A DNA stretch of 34,078 bases from a virus, in the IMG/VR virus record IMGVR_UViG_3300025674_000180, positions 1 through 34,078 of that record. One strand, given 5' to 3'. The notes under the pieces were generated by a model. That model saw only the letters and a list, made by a program, of their open reading frames with translations, had not been told where the DNA came from and made no database searches. Shown here in pieces: positions 5,603 through 12,393 of this stretch (position 1 is the stretch's first letter; every line of letters begins with the position of its first letter). The translations under genes and the position numbers were made by a program.

Positions 5603-6855
5603 CAGACCTTAATATAGAACTACTGCCTTGGCAACAACAAGTCTGGGCAGACGACACCAGATTTAAAATAGTAGCTGCTGGGCGACGTACAGGTAAGTCT
5701 AGGTTAGCAGCATGGATGTTAATAGTAAACGCACTTCAGGCGGACAAAGGCCATGTATTTTACGTCGCACCTACTCAGGGACAAGCCAGAGACATCATGT
5801 GGCAAACCCTCTTGGAACTGGGACATCCCGTTATTGCTGGTAGCCACATTAATAATCTTCAAATTAAGCTTGTCAACGGAGCCACGATCAGTCTCAAAGG
5901 TGCAGACAGACCAGAGACAATGCGAGGTGTCAGCCTCAAGTTCCTAGTCATGGACGAGTACGCTGACATGAAACCAGAGGTCTTTGAACAAATTCTTAGA
6001 CCAGCATTAGCAGACCAAAAAGGATGTGCCATGTTTATTGGTACACCTATGGGAAGGAACCACTTTTATGAACTTTACAAATATGCGGAACTGGATGACG
6101 ACCCTACGTACAAAGCTTGGCATTTTACAAGCTACGATAACCCCTTATTGGACCCCAGTGAAATTGACATTGCAAAAAGGTCTATGTCTTCTTATGCGTT
6201 CCGTCAAGAGTTTATGGCTTCGTTTGAAGCTCGTGGGTCAGAAATGTTTAAAGAAGACTGGGTTACTTTTAGTGAAGATGAGCCAGAAGTAGGAGATTAC
6301 TACATTGCAGTTGACTTGGCAGGATTTGAAGAAGTCAACAAGAAGAAGACTAAAAACTCCAAGCTTGACGAAACAGCGATTGCCGTGGTTAAGGTCAGTG
6401 AGCATGGTTGGTATGTTGACAATATCATATACGGTAGATGGACACTTGACGAAACAGCAGCTAAGATATTTCAGGCCGTTAGAGATTACCGTCCCGTGTC
6501 GGTGGGAATCGAAAGAGGTATTGCTAAACAAGCCGTCATGTCACCATTGATGGACATGCAAAAAAGATACGGTATGTTCTTTAGGGTAGAAGAACTGACT
6601 CATGGTAACAAGAAAAAAACAGACCGTGTTATGTGGGCATTACAAGGCAGGTTTGAAAACGGTTACATAGAACTTAACAAGGGTGAGTGGAACAGTCGTT
6701 TCTTAGACCAGCTATTTCAATTCCCTGATCCGTTAACACACGACGACTTAGTTGACGCTTTAGCTTATATAGATCAGTTAGCTAACGTACCTTATGGTAT
6801 AGCAGATCTAGACCTTGAAGAACCTGAAATTTTAGATATTGTAGCAGGATATTAG
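5599..6855 (+). CDS. terL: terminase large subunit (packaging ATPase/nuclease)
   Basis: All hallmarks are visible: Walker A AAGRRTGKS (26-34), Walker B with MDEYAD (Asp119, Glu120), coupling motif IGTP (147-150), then an RNase H-like nuclease with Asp239 (AVDLAG), Glu305 (GIERG) and Asp386 (HDDLVDALAY). At 418 aa it is a compact TerL with both domains. It pumps DNA into the prohead and cuts the concatemer. The only start before Walker A is TTG at 5599, overlapping the previous stop as TTGA with AAGG upstream, so coupled translation is likely. The portal gene follows one base after the stop. Confidence 0.95.
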   Translation: MTDLNIELLPWQQQVWADDTRFKIVAAGRRTGKSRLAAWMLIVNALQADKGHVFYVAPTQGQARDIMWQTLLELGHPVIAGSHINNLQIKLVNGATISLKGADRPETMRGVSLKFLVMDEYADMKPEVFEQILRPALADQKGCAMFIGTPMGRNHFYELYKYAELDDDPTYKAWHFTSYDNPLLDPSEIDIAKRSMSSYAFRQEFMASFEARGSEMFKEDWVTFSEDEPEVGDYYIAVDLAGFEEVNKKKTKNSKLDETAIAVVKVSEHGWYVDNIIYGRWTLDETAAKIFQAVRDYRPVSVGIERGIAKQAVMSPLMDMQKRYGMFFRVEELTHGNKKKTDRVMWALQGRFENGYIELNKGEWNSRFLDQLFQFPDPLTHDDLVDALAYIDQLANVPYGIADLDLEEPEILDIVAGY

Positions 6856-6856
6856 T

Positions 6857-8890
6857 ATGACTGAACTATTTGAACAAGATCCGTTAATGATCCAAGAATC
6901 ACTAGAAGACTGGGTTATAACTAAATGCGAAGACTGGAGGGATTTTTACGAAAGCAATTATGAAAATAAATTTGAAGAGTACTATAGATTATGGCGTGGC
7001 CAGTGGGATCCTGCTGACAGTGAGCGTAGCTCTGAGCGTTCCCGTATTATTTCTCCTGCACTTCAACAAGCTGTTGAGTCTAACGTAGCAGAACTAGAAG
7101 AAGCCACCTTTGGACGTGGTAAGTGGTTTGACGTTAGTGACAACATGGGTGACACTGACAAGCAGGACGTACAGTTTCTACGAAACAAACTAACAGAAGA
7201 CTTTGAAAACTGCATGGTACGTAAAGCCGTAGCAGAATGTCTAATTAACTCAGCAGTGTTTGGTACAGGCATTGGTGAGATTGTAATTGAAGAAATGAAA
7301 GAGATGGCTCCTGCTACTCAGCCTATCATGGGTGGAGATTTACAAGCAGTAGGAGTAAGCATTACTGACCGTGTGGTTGTAAAACTTAAGCCTGTACTGC
7401 CTCAGAACTTCCTTATTGACCCTGTAGCTACGTCTGTTGAAGACGCTATGGGTGTAGCTGTAGACGAGTTTGTTAGCAAACACCAAGTAGAAATACTACA
7501 AGAACAAGGCGTGTACCGTGACGTGTACGTTGGTTCTGCTGCTCCTGATACTGACTTGGAGCCTGACCAAGACCTAACTATTTACAACGACGACAAGGTA
7601 CGACTGACTAAGTACTACGGTCTAGTGCCACGAGAGCTTCTAGATTCCGCTGTGAGCGACGATGACGAAGAAGCAGTAGGTGAGGAAGGGTCTGACTCAA
7701 AGTACGTAGAAGCCGTTGTAGTGATCGCTAACGGGGGTATACTACTTAAGGCTGAAGCTAACCCTTACATGATGCAGGACCGTCCAGTAGTAGCATTCCC
7801 TTGGGACGTAGTACCCGGTAGGTTCTGGGGTCGTGGTGTATGTGAAAAAGGTTACAACTCTCAGAAGGCTTTAGATACTGAGTTACGAGCACGTATCGAC
7901 GCACTAAGCCTTACTATTCATCCTATGATGGCTATAGACGCTACTCGTCTACCACGTGGTGCTAAACCAGAAGTACGTCCGGGTAAGATGATCCTAACCA
8001 ACGGAGATCCACGTGAAGTACTTCAACCCTTTAACTTTGGTCAAGTCAGTCAAATTACTTTTGCTCAGGCCGGAGCACTGCAGCAGATGGTACAGCAAGC
8101 AACAGGGGCCGTTGACTCAGCAGGAATCGCTGGTCAGGTTAACGGCGAAGCTACTGCCGCTGGTATTAGTATGTCTCTTGGCGCTATTATTAAACGTCAC
8201 AAGCGTACACTAATTAACTTCCAGCAGTCATTCTTGATTCCTTTTGTTAAGAAAGCTGCCTATCGTTACATGCAGTTTGACCCTGAGAATTACCCTGTAG
8301 CTGACTACAAGTTTAACGCAAGCAGTACTCTTGGTATTATTGCTCGTGAATACGAAGTAACTCAGCTTGTACAACTACTACAGACTATGCAAAAAGACTC
8401 ACCGTTGTACAACACGTTGATCCAAAGCATTATTGACAACATGAACTTGTCTAACCGTGAGGACTTGTTAGCCGCTATGCAACAAGCTATGCAGCCTAAC
8501 CCAGAAGCACAGCAGATGGCTATGGCAGCGCAACAGGCACAACTACAGTTCCAGCAGTCACAAACAGCAGCACTGTCTGCTCAGGCTCAAGAGTCACAAG
8601 CACGAGCACAGAAGCTTGCTGCTGAAGCTATGGTTGTACCGCAAGAACTTGAGATCGACAAGATCAATGCTATCACTCGAAACCTTAGAGAGGGTGACCA
8701 AGAAGATAAAGAGTTTGAACGACGTATGCGTGTCGCTGATGCTCTCCTTAAAGAAAAAGCAATAGAAGGTAAAACGAATGCTAATAACACAAAAAGAAAT
8801 GCAGTCCCTGCTGGACCAAGTCAACAACCACTTCAAGGGAACGTTCGAGCGGCTGGACCAGTTGGAAGCCAAGGTGGAGGAACTGTCTAA
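6857..8890 (+). CDS. portal (head-tail connector) protein
   Basis: A 677-aa protein directly after TerL. The N-terminal part (DWRDFYESNYENKFEEYYRL, RSRIISPALQQAVESNVAEL) and the middle (AFPWDVVPGRFWGRGVCEKG) match podovirus portals, as does the later GEATAAGISMSLGAI. Residues about 545-620 form a Gln/Ala-rich helix, and the end is Gly/Pro-rich and low in complexity. Twelve copies would form the DNA channel at one head vertex. The last 113 bp overlap another coding frame at 8778. Shine-Dalgarno AGGA is well spaced. Confidence 0.9.
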   Translation: MTELFEQDPLMIQESLEDWVITKCEDWRDFYESNYENKFEEYYRLWRGQWDPADSERSSERSRIISPALQQAVESNVAELEEATFGRGKWFDVSDNMGDTDKQDVQFLRNKLTEDFENCMVRKAVAECLINSAVFGTGIGEIVIEEMKEMAPATQPIMGGDLQAVGVSITDRVVVKLKPVLPQNFLIDPVATSVEDAMGVAVDEFVSKHQVEILQEQGVYRDVYVGSAAPDTDLEPDQDLTIYNDDKVRLTKYYGLVPRELLDSAVSDDDEEAVGEEGSDSKYVEAVVVIANGGILLKAEANPYMMQDRPVVAFPWDVVPGRFWGRGVCEKGYNSQKALDTELRARIDALSLTIHPMMAIDATRLPRGAKPEVRPGKMILTNGDPREVLQPFNFGQVSQITFAQAGALQQMVQQATGAVDSAGIAGQVNGEATAAGISMSLGAIIKRHKRTLINFQQSFLIPFVKKAAYRYMQFDPENYPVADYKFNASSTLGIIAREYEVTQLVQLLQTMQKDSPLYNTLIQSIIDNMNLSNREDLLAAMQQAMQPNPEAQQMAMAAQQAQLQFQQSQTAALSAQAQESQARAQKLAAEAMVVPQELEIDKINAITRNLREGDQEDKEFERRMRVADALLKEKAIEGKTNANNTKRNAVPAGPSQQPLQGNVRAAGPVGSQGGGTV

Positions 8891-8963
8891 TGCCAGCAAA
8901 GAAAGACCCAAGACTAGCACGAGCAGGGGTAAGCGGGTACAACAAACCAAAGCGAACGCCTAG
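8778..8963 (+). CDS. 61-aa coiled-coil protein overlapping both neighbouring genes
   Basis: This frame starts inside the end of the portal gene and ends inside the start of the next gene; all three are in different frames. The product has a clean heptad pattern (FERLDQLEAKVEELSNASK) and a basic polar tail (GKRVQQTKANA). Such regularity would be surprising for a chance frame. ATG 8778 has AAGG eight bases upstream. Function unknown; a small trimeric or dimeric virion-associated protein is conceivable. The portal's own end over this stretch is low-complexity, suggesting it was the overprinted frame. Confidence 0.6.
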   Translation: MLITQKEMQSLLDQVNNHFKGTFERLDQLEAKVEELSNASKERPKTSTSRGKRVQQTKANA

Positions 8964-9156
8964 TCACCCCACTAAGAAGTTTGTAGTAGTAGCAAAAGAA
9001 GGCGACAAGACTAAGACTATTCGTTTTGGTGACGCTAAGATGACTATTAAGAAGGACCAACCAGCAAGACGTAAGTCCTTTAGAGCACGTCACAAGTGTG
9101 ACACAAACCCACCTAGTAAACTAACAGCACGATACTGGTCGTGTAAGAAATGGTAA
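8890..9156 (+). CDS. conserved basic phage protein, 88 aa
   Basis: Starts at ATG overlapping the portal stop (TAATG). The N-terminus DPRLARAGVSGYNKPKRTPS and the C-terminal block RRKSFRARHKCDTNPPSKLT, ending YWSCKKW, resemble a family I recall from many marine phages and some bacteria, usually unnamed. It is strongly basic, with two late cysteines that might bind metal. A capsid- or DNA-associated role is possible; not established. The first 74 bp are also coding in the 8778 frame. Confidence 0.78.
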   Translation: MPAKKDPRLARAGVSGYNKPKRTPSHPTKKFVVVAKEGDKTKTIRFGDAKMTIKKDQPARRKSFRARHKCDTNPPSKLTARYWSCKKW

Positions 9157-9166
9157 GGAAATAATT

Positions 9167-9226
9167 ATGTCTAACTGTATGGGTAAGCGTAAAAAGAAAG
9201 GTAAGTCTAAACCAAAGGGGAAATAA
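9167..9226 (+). CDS. 19-aa Lys-rich micro-ORF
   Basis: ATG start after AAGGAAATAATT, giving a 19-residue product that is mostly Lys, Gly and Ser (MSNCMGKRKKKGKSK). The leader is nearly identical to that of the next micro-ORF, which supports both being translated. Its final codons contain that next Shine-Dalgarno. Coding is plausible, not proven. Confidence 0.45.
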   Translation: MSNCMGKRKKKGKSKPKGK

Positions 9227-9228
9227 TT

Positions 9229-9315
9229 ATGGCATGTGGATGTACTAATAAAAACTGCGGTTGCGGTGGATACTCTAAGGGGAAGAAACGTGGCGGCAAA
9301 AAGAAAGGCTACTAA
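9229..9315 (+). CDS. 28-aa Cys/Gly-rich basic micro-ORF
   Basis: ATG preceded by GGGGAAATAATT. The product has four cysteines in a tight cluster (CGCTNKNCGCGG) and then a Lys/Arg/Gly tail (KGKKRGGKKKGY), like a minimal metal knuckle fused to a basic tail. It overlaps the next gene by 26 bp in another frame. Function unknown; nucleic-acid binding is a reasonable guess. Confidence 0.5.
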   Translation: MACGCTNKNCGCGGYSKGKKRGGKKKGY

Positions 9316-9457
9316 GAAAGCCAACGACGCATGTGCTAAGAAGGTTAAGTCTCGTTACAAAGTCTGGCCTTCTGCATACGCCTCTGGTGCTGTAGCTAAG
9401 TGTCGCAAGGTAGGCGCTAAGAACTGGGGTAACAAAAGTGGCCGTAAGAAAAAGTAA
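9290..9457 (+). CDS. conserved basic protein with KVWPSAYASGA motif, 55 aa
   Basis: I choose GTG 9290 (MAAKRKATKKANDAC) because AAGGGGAAG lies seven bases upstream; longer frames start in poor context. The core CAKKVKSRYKVWPSAYASGA followed by VAKCRKVGAKNWG is a widely seen viral motif family of unknown function, also found in other viruses to my recollection. Very basic, two cysteines. It overlaps the next gene by 20 bp. Confidence 0.75.
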   Translation: MAAKRKATKKANDACAKKVKSRYKVWPSAYASGAVAKCRKVGAKNWGNKSGRKKK

Positions 9458-9704
9458 GAAAGGTGCTGCCCTTAAGAAGTGGTTTAAGGAGGAGTGGGTA
9501 GACGTTAAGACAGGTAAGCCTTGTGGACGTAAGTCTGCAACTAAGTCTAAGCGTCCCTACCCTTCCTGTAGACCTAAAGCTGTTGCAGCTAAGATGACTA
9601 AAGCTGAAAAAGCCTCTTCTGCACGTCGTAAGACAGGGCCAGCTAAAATTAAACACGCTGTCACAGCTTCAGGTAAACGAAGAAAGTCTACAAGAAATGC
9701 TTGA
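9438..9704 (+). CDS. conserved basic protein with KKWFKEEWVDV motif, 88 aa
   Basis: GTG start at 9438 with GGGG eight bases upstream. The pattern KKGAALKKWFKEEWVDVKTG, then PCGRK, then YPSCRPKAVAAKMTKAEKAS is a conserved phage/virus small-protein family of unknown function, with two conserved cysteines and a long Lys/Arg-rich tail. It is the fifth basic protein in a row between portal and scaffold. Its stop codon overlaps the -35 box of the promoter at 9701. Confidence 0.75.
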   Translation: MAVRKSKKGAALKKWFKEEWVDVKTGKPCGRKSATKSKRPYPSCRPKAVAAKMTKAEKASSARRKTGPAKIKHAVTASGKRRKSTRNA

Positions 9705-9729
9705 CTTTTGCCTAAAAGTATGATATAAT
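9701..9729 (+). promoter_or_regulatory. strong sigma70-like promoter for the head genes
   Basis: TTGACT (9701-9706), 17-bp spacer, TATAAT (9724-9729): 5/6 and 6/6 matches. It shares the block CTTGACTTTTG with the promoter at 4473 and is followed by ACTATAGT (9733-9740), as at 4499. It would boost transcription of scaffold and capsid genes. Confidence 0.85.
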
Positions 9730-9760
9730 AAAACTATAGTTAACCAAAAGACAATTAAAG

Positions 9761-10015
9761 ATGAATCCAGAGCTTGAAACCTACTTCGACAACTACAACG
9801 AACTCTTCAATCACAAAGGTTTTAAACAACTCTTAGAAGAAATAAACAATAATGCAAAACTTTTGTCTGACATACAGACTGTAAAAGATGTAGAAGAACT
9901 CTACTACCGTAAAGGCCAAGTTGCAGCTTTCGCCACTATAATTAACCTACAGGCTACTATAGAGAATGCAAGAGAGCAAGCAGAAGCAGAAGAACAGGAA
10001 GTAGAGTATGTATAA
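9761..10015 (+). CDS. hypothetical helical protein, 84 aa
   Basis: First gene after the 9701 promoter. Begins NPELETYFDNYNELFNHKGF and continues as amphipathic helices, with a conserved-looking VKDVEELYYRKGQVAAF segment and a strongly acidic end (EAEEQEVEYV). Similar small acidic proteins precede the scaffold in T7-like phages, but I cannot name a function. It has no good Shine-Dalgarno. Overlaps the next gene by eight bases. Confidence 0.68.
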   Translation: MNPELETYFDNYNELFNHKGFKQLLEEINNNAKLLSDIQTVKDVEELYYRKGQVAAFATIINLQATIENAREQAEAEEQEVEYV

Positions 10016-10220
10016 GGTGTACGATTTCCGTTGCGACAACGGTCACGTCACAGAAGAATTTGTAGAGTCTACTATTACAACCAGTAGGTGCGGTTGTGGT
10101 GCTAACTCTACAAGGATGGTATCTGCCCCGTCTTTTCACCTTAATGGGTCCGATGGTTCATTCCCCGGCGCTCATATGAAATGGGTACGAGAACACGAAA
10201 AAGCAGGTAGTAAACGATAA
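10008..10220 (+). CDS. small zinc-ribbon (FmdB-like) protein, 70 aa
   Basis: MYKVYDFRCDNGHVTEEFVE followed by RCGCGANSTR makes a degenerate zinc-ribbon of the FmdB-like type, with one Cys/His pair and one CxC pair. A conserved tail follows: SAPSFHLNGSDGSFPGAHMK, then WVREHEK. AGGAAG lies well placed before the ATG. This type of protein often sits near scaffold/capsid genes in marine podoviruses. Its role is unknown. Confidence 0.72.
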   Translation: MYKVYDFRCDNGHVTEEFVESTITTSRCGCGANSTRMVSAPSFHLNGSDGSFPGAHMKWVREHEKAGSKR

Positions 10221-10228
10221 CTCCATAA

Positions 10229-10240
10229 TGATTATAATCA
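10229..10240. promoter_or_regulatory. perfect 12-bp palindrome containing TATAAT
   Basis: TGATTATAATCA is fully self-complementary and contains a consensus -10 box (10233-10238). The corresponding -35 position reads GTAAAC, a poor match. It lies just before the scaffold gene. It may be a weak promoter with an operator or a chance AT-rich palindrome. Confidence 0.3.
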
Positions 10241-10252
10241 CGGAGATTAATA

Positions 10253-11056
10253 ATGTCAAGAGCGACACTCGTTGACCCACAACCAGAAATGGACAATGTG
10301 GACGATATAAACGAAGAAGCAGTAGAGACTCGGTTTGATGATGAGGAAGTAGAAACCGAACAACCTCAAGAGCAACCTACTATTCCAGAGAAGTACCAAG
10401 GTAAGTCACTGGAAGAAGTCGTACAGATGCACCAAGAAGCTGAGAAGCTTTTAGGTCGTCAGTCAGGCGAAGTAGGCGAACTTCGTAAAGTGGTAGACGA
10501 CTACATTGCTAGTCAAATACCAACTCAAGCACCTCAACAAACTGTTGAGCCTGAAGACGATATAGATTACTTTACTGATCCACAAAGTGCTGTTAATCGT
10601 GCAATTGAGAATCATCCTAAGATAAAAGAAGCAGAGCAGTACACAGCGCAGTATAAGCAACAAGCTGCATTGGCTGCGCTTAATAACAAACACCCAGACA
10701 TGCAAGAGATCCTTGGTGATCCCAAGTTTGCTGAGTGGATAAAAGCTTCAAAGATTAGGACTCAGTTGTTTGTAGCCGCTGACCAAGGGTACGATGCTGA
10801 CTCTGCTGATGAACTGTTTACACTCTGGAAAGAACGTAAAGCAGTAACACAGCAAACTGCCGATGTTGAAAAACAGGCACGTAAGCAACAACTCAAGGCA
10901 GCTAATACAGGCAACGCACGAGGCAGTAACGAAGGGACACGGAAGAAGGTATATCGACGGGCCGATATTATTAAACTTATGAGAACAGACCCGGACCGTT
11001 ATACTGCATTAGCCGATGAGATCATGGCAGCGTATGCGGAGGGTCGCGTAAAATAA
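10253..11056 (+). CDS. capsid assembly scaffolding protein
   Basis: A 267-aa acidic, Gln-rich, mostly helical protein immediately before the capsid gene, the usual place for a scaffold. The first 50 residues are acidic and disordered (EEVETEQPQEQPTIPEKYQG). A coiled-coil follows (SLEEVVQMHQEAEKLLGRQS). The last 40 residues are basic and helical (KKVYRRADIIKLMRTDPDRY), fitting a capsid-binding end. It would direct procapsid assembly and then leave. GGAG precedes the ATG. No protease gene is seen nearby. Confidence 0.88.
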   Translation: MSRATLVDPQPEMDNVDDINEEAVETRFDDEEVETEQPQEQPTIPEKYQGKSLEEVVQMHQEAEKLLGRQSGEVGELRKVVDDYIASQIPTQAPQQTVEPEDDIDYFTDPQSAVNRAIENHPKIKEAEQYTAQYKQQAALAALNNKHPDMQEILGDPKFAEWIKASKIRTQLFVAADQGYDADSADELFTLWKERKAVTQQTADVEKQARKQQLKAANTGNARGSNEGTRKKVYRRADIIKLMRTDPDRYTALADEIMAAYAEGRVK

Positions 11057-11070
11057 TCTAGGAGATTATC

Positions 11071-12045
11071 ATGGCTACTCAACGTTATCCCGGAACCGTT
11101 GGCGGCGGTTCAATTGTAAACAAGGCTGCGGCAGATACTTTCATTCCAGAAATCTGGAGTGACGAAGTAATTGCTGCGTATCAGAAAAACCTGAAGATGG
11201 CTCCTCTTGTTAAGAAGTTGCCAATGACAGGTAAGAAAGGCGATCTGATTCACATTCCTAAGCCCATCCGTGGCGCTGCTTCTGCTAAGGTTGCTGACAC
11301 TGCTGTCAACATCCAAGCAAACGTAGAAGGTGAATTGACAATCGCTGTTGATCGTCACTTCGAGTACTCACGTTTCATCGAAGACATCGTAGAAGTACAA
11401 GCACTTAACAGCCTCCGTCAGTTCTATACTGAAGACGCTGGTTACCAGTTGGCACTTAAGGTTGATACTGACCTTATGAACGCTGCTACTGGCTTTGGTA
11501 ACGGTACTCTAGACCTTGCTGCTCCTTCTGGTGCTGACTGGGTTAACAGCAACAGCTACTACTTTGACGCTGCTGCTGCTGGTGGTACTCCACTGACTAC
11601 GTTTGCTGCTTCAACTGTAGCTTCTGGCGACAACTTTACTGATGCTGGTCTACGTCAAGCTATTCAGCTTCTCGACGACGCTGACGTACCAATGGACGGA
11701 CGTTGCATCATTGTTCCTCCAGTAGTACGTAACACTATCATGGGCACAGAGCGGTTCTCGTCTTCTGACTTCGTATCAGGACAGACTGTTAACACTGGCC
11801 TTATCGGTAACCTCTACGGTGTAGACGTATACGTTTCTTCTAACTGCCCAACACTTGAAGCTAACGTTCGTGGTTGTATCCTTATGCACAAGGACGCAAT
11901 TGTACACGCAGAGCAAATGTCTGTACGCTCACAGACTCAGTACAAGCAAGAGTACCTCTCGACTCTGTACACTGCTGACACTCTCTATGGTGTTAACGTG
12001 TACCGTCCAGAAGCTGGTCTTGTACTTGCTGTCTACGACGCATAA
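11071..12045 (+). CDS. major capsid protein
   Basis: A 324-aa protein with podovirus-capsid features: N-terminal FIPEIWSDEVIAAYQKNLKM, then LVKKLPMTGKKGDLIHIPKP, RHFEYSRFIEDIVEVQALNS and the C-terminal GLIGNLYGVDVYVSSNCPTL and TLYGVNVYRPEAGLVLAVYD. These fit an HK97-like fold. It follows the scaffold at 15 bp with an excellent GGAG Shine-Dalgarno and is followed by a terminator-like hairpin, both common for highly expressed capsid genes. Hundreds of copies would form the head. Confidence 0.93.
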   Translation: MATQRYPGTVGGGSIVNKAAADTFIPEIWSDEVIAAYQKNLKMAPLVKKLPMTGKKGDLIHIPKPIRGAASAKVADTAVNIQANVEGELTIAVDRHFEYSRFIEDIVEVQALNSLRQFYTEDAGYQLALKVDTDLMNAATGFGNGTLDLAAPSGADWVNSNSYYFDAAAAGGTPLTTFAASTVASGDNFTDAGLRQAIQLLDDADVPMDGRCIIVPPVVRNTIMGTERFSSSDFVSGQTVNTGLIGNLYGVDVYVSSNCPTLEANVRGCILMHKDAIVHAEQMSVRSQTQYKQEYLSTLYTADTLYGVNVYRPEAGLVLAVYDA

Positions 12046-12053
12046 GAGCACTA

Positions 12054-12080
12054 GGGGGTCAGCAATGGCCCCTTCACTTT
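12054..12080 (+). terminator. hairpin terminator after the capsid gene
   Basis: GGGGTCA (12055-12061) pairs with TGGCCCC (12066-12072), with one G-T wobble, closed by a GCAA (GNRA) tetraloop. A T-rich but imperfect run (TTCACTTT) follows. It is probably a partial terminator that lowers transcription downstream or protects the capsid mRNA 3' end. Confidence 0.65.
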
Positions 12081-12099
12081 CTGACTCAGGAGAACATCC

Positions 12100-12393
12100 A
12101 TGTCACGTTTAGCAAGAGACTCAGGTGCAGCACCTATTCAATGTTTACGACCCGGAGCGTCACAGACTGTTAACGTCTCTGGTTCAGCAAATGCAACAAC
12201 TTCCATCACTCAACGAGTAACACGGATTTGTGCCACTACAGACGTACACATTAGCGTCTCAGGCACTGCTACTATTAGCGACTATTACATCCCTGCGAAT
12301 ACTGTTGAGTTCATCCACACTTACACTGGAGACACCATTAGCTTTATCACCGACGGTACATCGGGCACAGCTTACGTATCGGAGATGATCTAA
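12100..12393 (+). CDS. hypothetical beta-rich protein, possible head decoration
   Basis: 97 aa, rich in Ser/Thr/Val strands (ASQTVNVSGSANATTSITQR, TTDVHISVSGTATISDYYIP), ending in TAYVSEMI. No membrane or catalytic motif. Small beta-sandwich proteins next to capsid genes often decorate the head or attach fibres. CAGGAG precedes the ATG, and the stop overlaps the next gene's start (TAATG), so it is coupled to the spike gene. The role is inferred. Confidence 0.65.
   Translation: MSRLARDSGAAPIQCLRPGASQTVNVSGSANATTSITQRVTRICATTDVHISVSGTATISDYYIPANTVEFIHTYTGDTISFITDGTSGTAYVSEMI

Noticed and set aside
5590-5610. Programmed frameshift joining the 113-aa protein to TerL
   Set aside because: The TTGA overlap looks slippery (run of T), but TerL has a usable TTG start with a Shine-Dalgarno, and the upstream protein is not a known fusion partner.
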